Below, one piece after another: positions 7,122 through 8,133 of a DNA stretch of 8,133 bases. Source of the stretch: Candidatus Aminicenantota bacterium (GTDB lineage Bacteria; Acidobacteriota; Aminicenantia; UBA2199); the NCBI GenBank assembly GCA_020355945.1, contig CP070627.1, forward strand, positions 1,318,111-1,326,243. Direction: 5' to 3'. A model generated the notes under the pieces. The model was not told the DNA's origin. It searched no databases and saw only the letters and a list, made by a program, of their open reading frames with translations. The position numbers and the translations under genes were made by a program. Position 1 is the stretch's first letter, and each line of letters starts with the position of its first letter.

Positions 7122-7172
7122 ATGGATAATTACAAGATCGTTGAATTGATCGGCAGTGGCAAGGTTAATTAA
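7122..7172 (+). pseudogene. Remnant of a Hanks-type Ser/Thr protein kinase start, or leader peptide
   Basis: ATG 7122 opens 16 codons, MDNYKIVELIGSGKVN, ending in TAA 7170-7172. The first 13 residues read like the N-terminus of a bacterial eukaryotic-type Ser/Thr kinase, where xYKIVELIGSGGMGxVY leads into the glycine-rich ATP loop. Here the sequence breaks off after GSG, and nothing further of a kinase follows. A weak purine-rich stretch, AAGAGA (7112-7117), precedes the ATG. The frame sits about 26 bases after the predicted transcription start and 30 bases before the protease ATG, in the same frame as the protease, with no other stop between. It could be a deletion scar left with its promoter, or a translated leader affecting the protease. 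The match is short, so chance cannot be excluded. Confidence 0.5.
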
Positions 7173-7187
7173 AAAATCCTAATAAAT

Positions 7188-7197
7188 AAGGAGGAGG
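7188..7197 (+). promoter_or_regulatory. Strong ribosome binding site of the protease gene
   Basis: AAGGAGGAGG ends five bases before ATG 7203, a strong Shine-Dalgarno sequence at good spacing. It fixes the protease start and suggests a well-translated product. Confidence 0.85.
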
Positions 7198-7202
7198 AAC
7201 AT

Positions 7203-8133
7203 ATGAGAAAATTTTTGGTTTTTTTAATGGTTGTTTCCCTTATCATGACTTTCTCTACCTTTCTGTTTTCGAAGATCAAGGTAGGAGAAGAAGTGTTAGA
7301 ACGGTTCGAAACCGCACACCCCTATAAAGGCGGCGGTGGTGTGGTTTTGGAGAAAATTTATCACTGGCCCGAAGCCGGCTATATCTCGCTCCACGTTGCC
7401 AACTTTGAACTGGCCCCTGGTGATTACATGGAAATCTCCAGCCCGGACGGGAAATACTTTTATCTGTACAATGGAAAAGGAAAAGTAGTCAGAGGCGGTC
7501 AAGCGGTAATCAGTGAATTCTGGGTAACTCACATCCCGGGAGATACGGCAATTGTCAAACTCCACAGCAGGAACCCCAAAGGCGGCTGGGGTTTTGTGAT
7601 TGACAAATGGGTGCACGGCTTTGAAAGAGGCTATATCCAGGCTGTGTTGACAGAAATGGAAGATGCGGAAATCGAAGCCATCTGCAATTCAGACGACAAA
7701 GAGTGGGCCAAATGTTACGAAGGCACTACCATGTATGACAAAGGTCGGGCTGTGGCACGACTGTTGATGAATGGCAGCAGCGCCTGTACCGGATGGTTAG
7801 TAGGGAGCGAAGGACATTTGATGACAAACTATCATTGTATTGGCAGCCAGAGTACCGCAGACAATACCGATTACGAATTCATGGCCGAAGGCGCCACCTG
7901 TACCACCAATTGTGCTGCATGGCTTGCCTGCCCCGGTACTGTGGAAGCCACTTCAGGTACAGTGATTAAGTCCGATTACGACCTGGATTATACCTTAATC
8001 CTATTACCCACCAATATCACCGGTACGTATGGCTATCTGCAGTTAAGAGATACACTGCCTACAATTGGTGAAAGGATTTATATCGTGCAGCACCCGGGTG
8101 CCTGGGGAAAACAACTGGGTGTATGGAGTGATG
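7203..8133 (+). CDS. Secreted trypsin-like serine protease with N-terminal beta domain (3' partial)
   Basis: The frame is open to the window edge, giving 310 residues. Residues 1-23 form a signal peptide (Arg-Lys, then a hydrophobic core). Residues about 45-137 are a beta-rich, CUB-like or P-pre-type domain (YISLHVANFELAPGDYMEI, then FWVTHIPGDTAIVKLHS). The peptidase domain starts near 183. It shows SACTGWLVGSEGHLMTNYHC, with Cys195 and Cys212 placed like the disulfide around the catalytic His of chymotrypsin-fold enzymes and His211 as the likely catalytic His. The DLDYTLILL stretch gives Asp262 as the likely catalytic Asp. The Ser motif (GDSG-type) would lie beyond the window, so activity is not proven. 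Extra cysteines (161, 171, 233, 237, 243) fit an extracytoplasmic, disulfide-rich protein. The layout recalls lysyl-endopeptidase/Trypsin_2-type secreted proteases. It is preceded by a strong ribosome binding site and the TTGACA promoter. Confidence 0.85.
   Translation, partial: MRKFLVFLMVVSLIMTFSTFLFSKIKVGEEVLERFETAHPYKGGGGVVLEKIYHWPEAGYISLHVANFELAPGDYMEISSPDGKYFYLYNGKGKVVRGGQAVISEFWVTHIPGDTAIVKLHSRNPKGGWGFVIDKWVHGFERGYIQAVLTEMEDAEIEAICNSDDKEWAKCYEGTTMYDKGRAVARLLMNGSSACTGWLVGSEGHLMTNYHCIGSQSTADNTDYEFMAEGATCTTNCAAWLACPGTVEATSGTVIKSDYDLDYTLILLPTNITGTYGYLQLRDTLPTIGERIYIVQHPGAWGKQLGVWSD

Noticed and set aside
7296..7616. 106-codon - strand frame under the protease
   Set aside because: It is antisense to a gene with a clear signal peptide, ribosome binding site and protease motifs.

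Overview
The window (8133 bases, moderately AT-rich) holds five protein genes, two of them cut by the window edges. No rRNA, tRNA, CRISPR array, insertion sequence or integrase was seen. Signal peptides, a heptosyltransferase-type protein and a very large periplasmic-sensor hybrid histidine kinase point to a Gram-negative-type bacterium. The remnant of a Hanks-type kinase start, the propeller-type hybrid kinase and the CACAGAG-type intergenic palindrome would suit a Candidatus Aminicenantes/Acidobacteriota-like genome or a similar lineage. That placement is a low-confidence inference from style, not from a marker gene.

Region 1 (1-1911, + strand) is the end of a polysaccharide or LPS glycosylation operon. 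A family-2, rhamnosyltransferase-like glycosyltransferase lacks its start in this window. It overlaps by one base (TAATG) a family-9/heptosyltransferase-like protein. Region 2 (1912-2080) is a convergent intergenic gap filled mainly by an imperfect palindrome built from CACAGAG/CTCTGTG units, which may also end the glycosyltransferase transcript.

Region 3 (2081-6022, - strand) is one gene for a hybrid two-component protein of about 1313 residues. Its order is signal peptide, 14 propeller blades (probably two seven-bladed rings), Y_Y_Y domain, transmembrane helix, HisKA, HATPase_c and receiver. It has no DNA-binding domain, so a separate response regulator or phosphotransfer protein should exist elsewhere. 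Region 4 (6023-6226) is a divergent promoter region. Region 5 (6227-6952, + strand) encodes a small secreted protein that I cannot assign with confidence.

Region 6 (6953-7202) is a dense regulatory gap. It holds a perfect 9-bp dyad (TGTACAACT/AGTTGTACA), further TACAAC copies and a TTGACA-17-TAGGAT promoter overlapping another inverted repeat. It also holds a 16-codon reading frame, MDNYKIVELIGSGKVN, that looks like the first residues of a bacterial Ser/Thr protein kinase cut off inside the glycine-rich loop. Region 7 (7203 to the end, + strand) is the first 310 residues of a secreted trypsin-like serine protease with a beta-rich N-terminal domain. It is apparently transcribed from the promoter in front of the kinase remnant.

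The most interesting point is this leader: the protease seems to sit behind a promoter and start region that once belonged to, or imitates, a Hanks-type kinase gene. Nothing else in the window amounts to a clearly new system.
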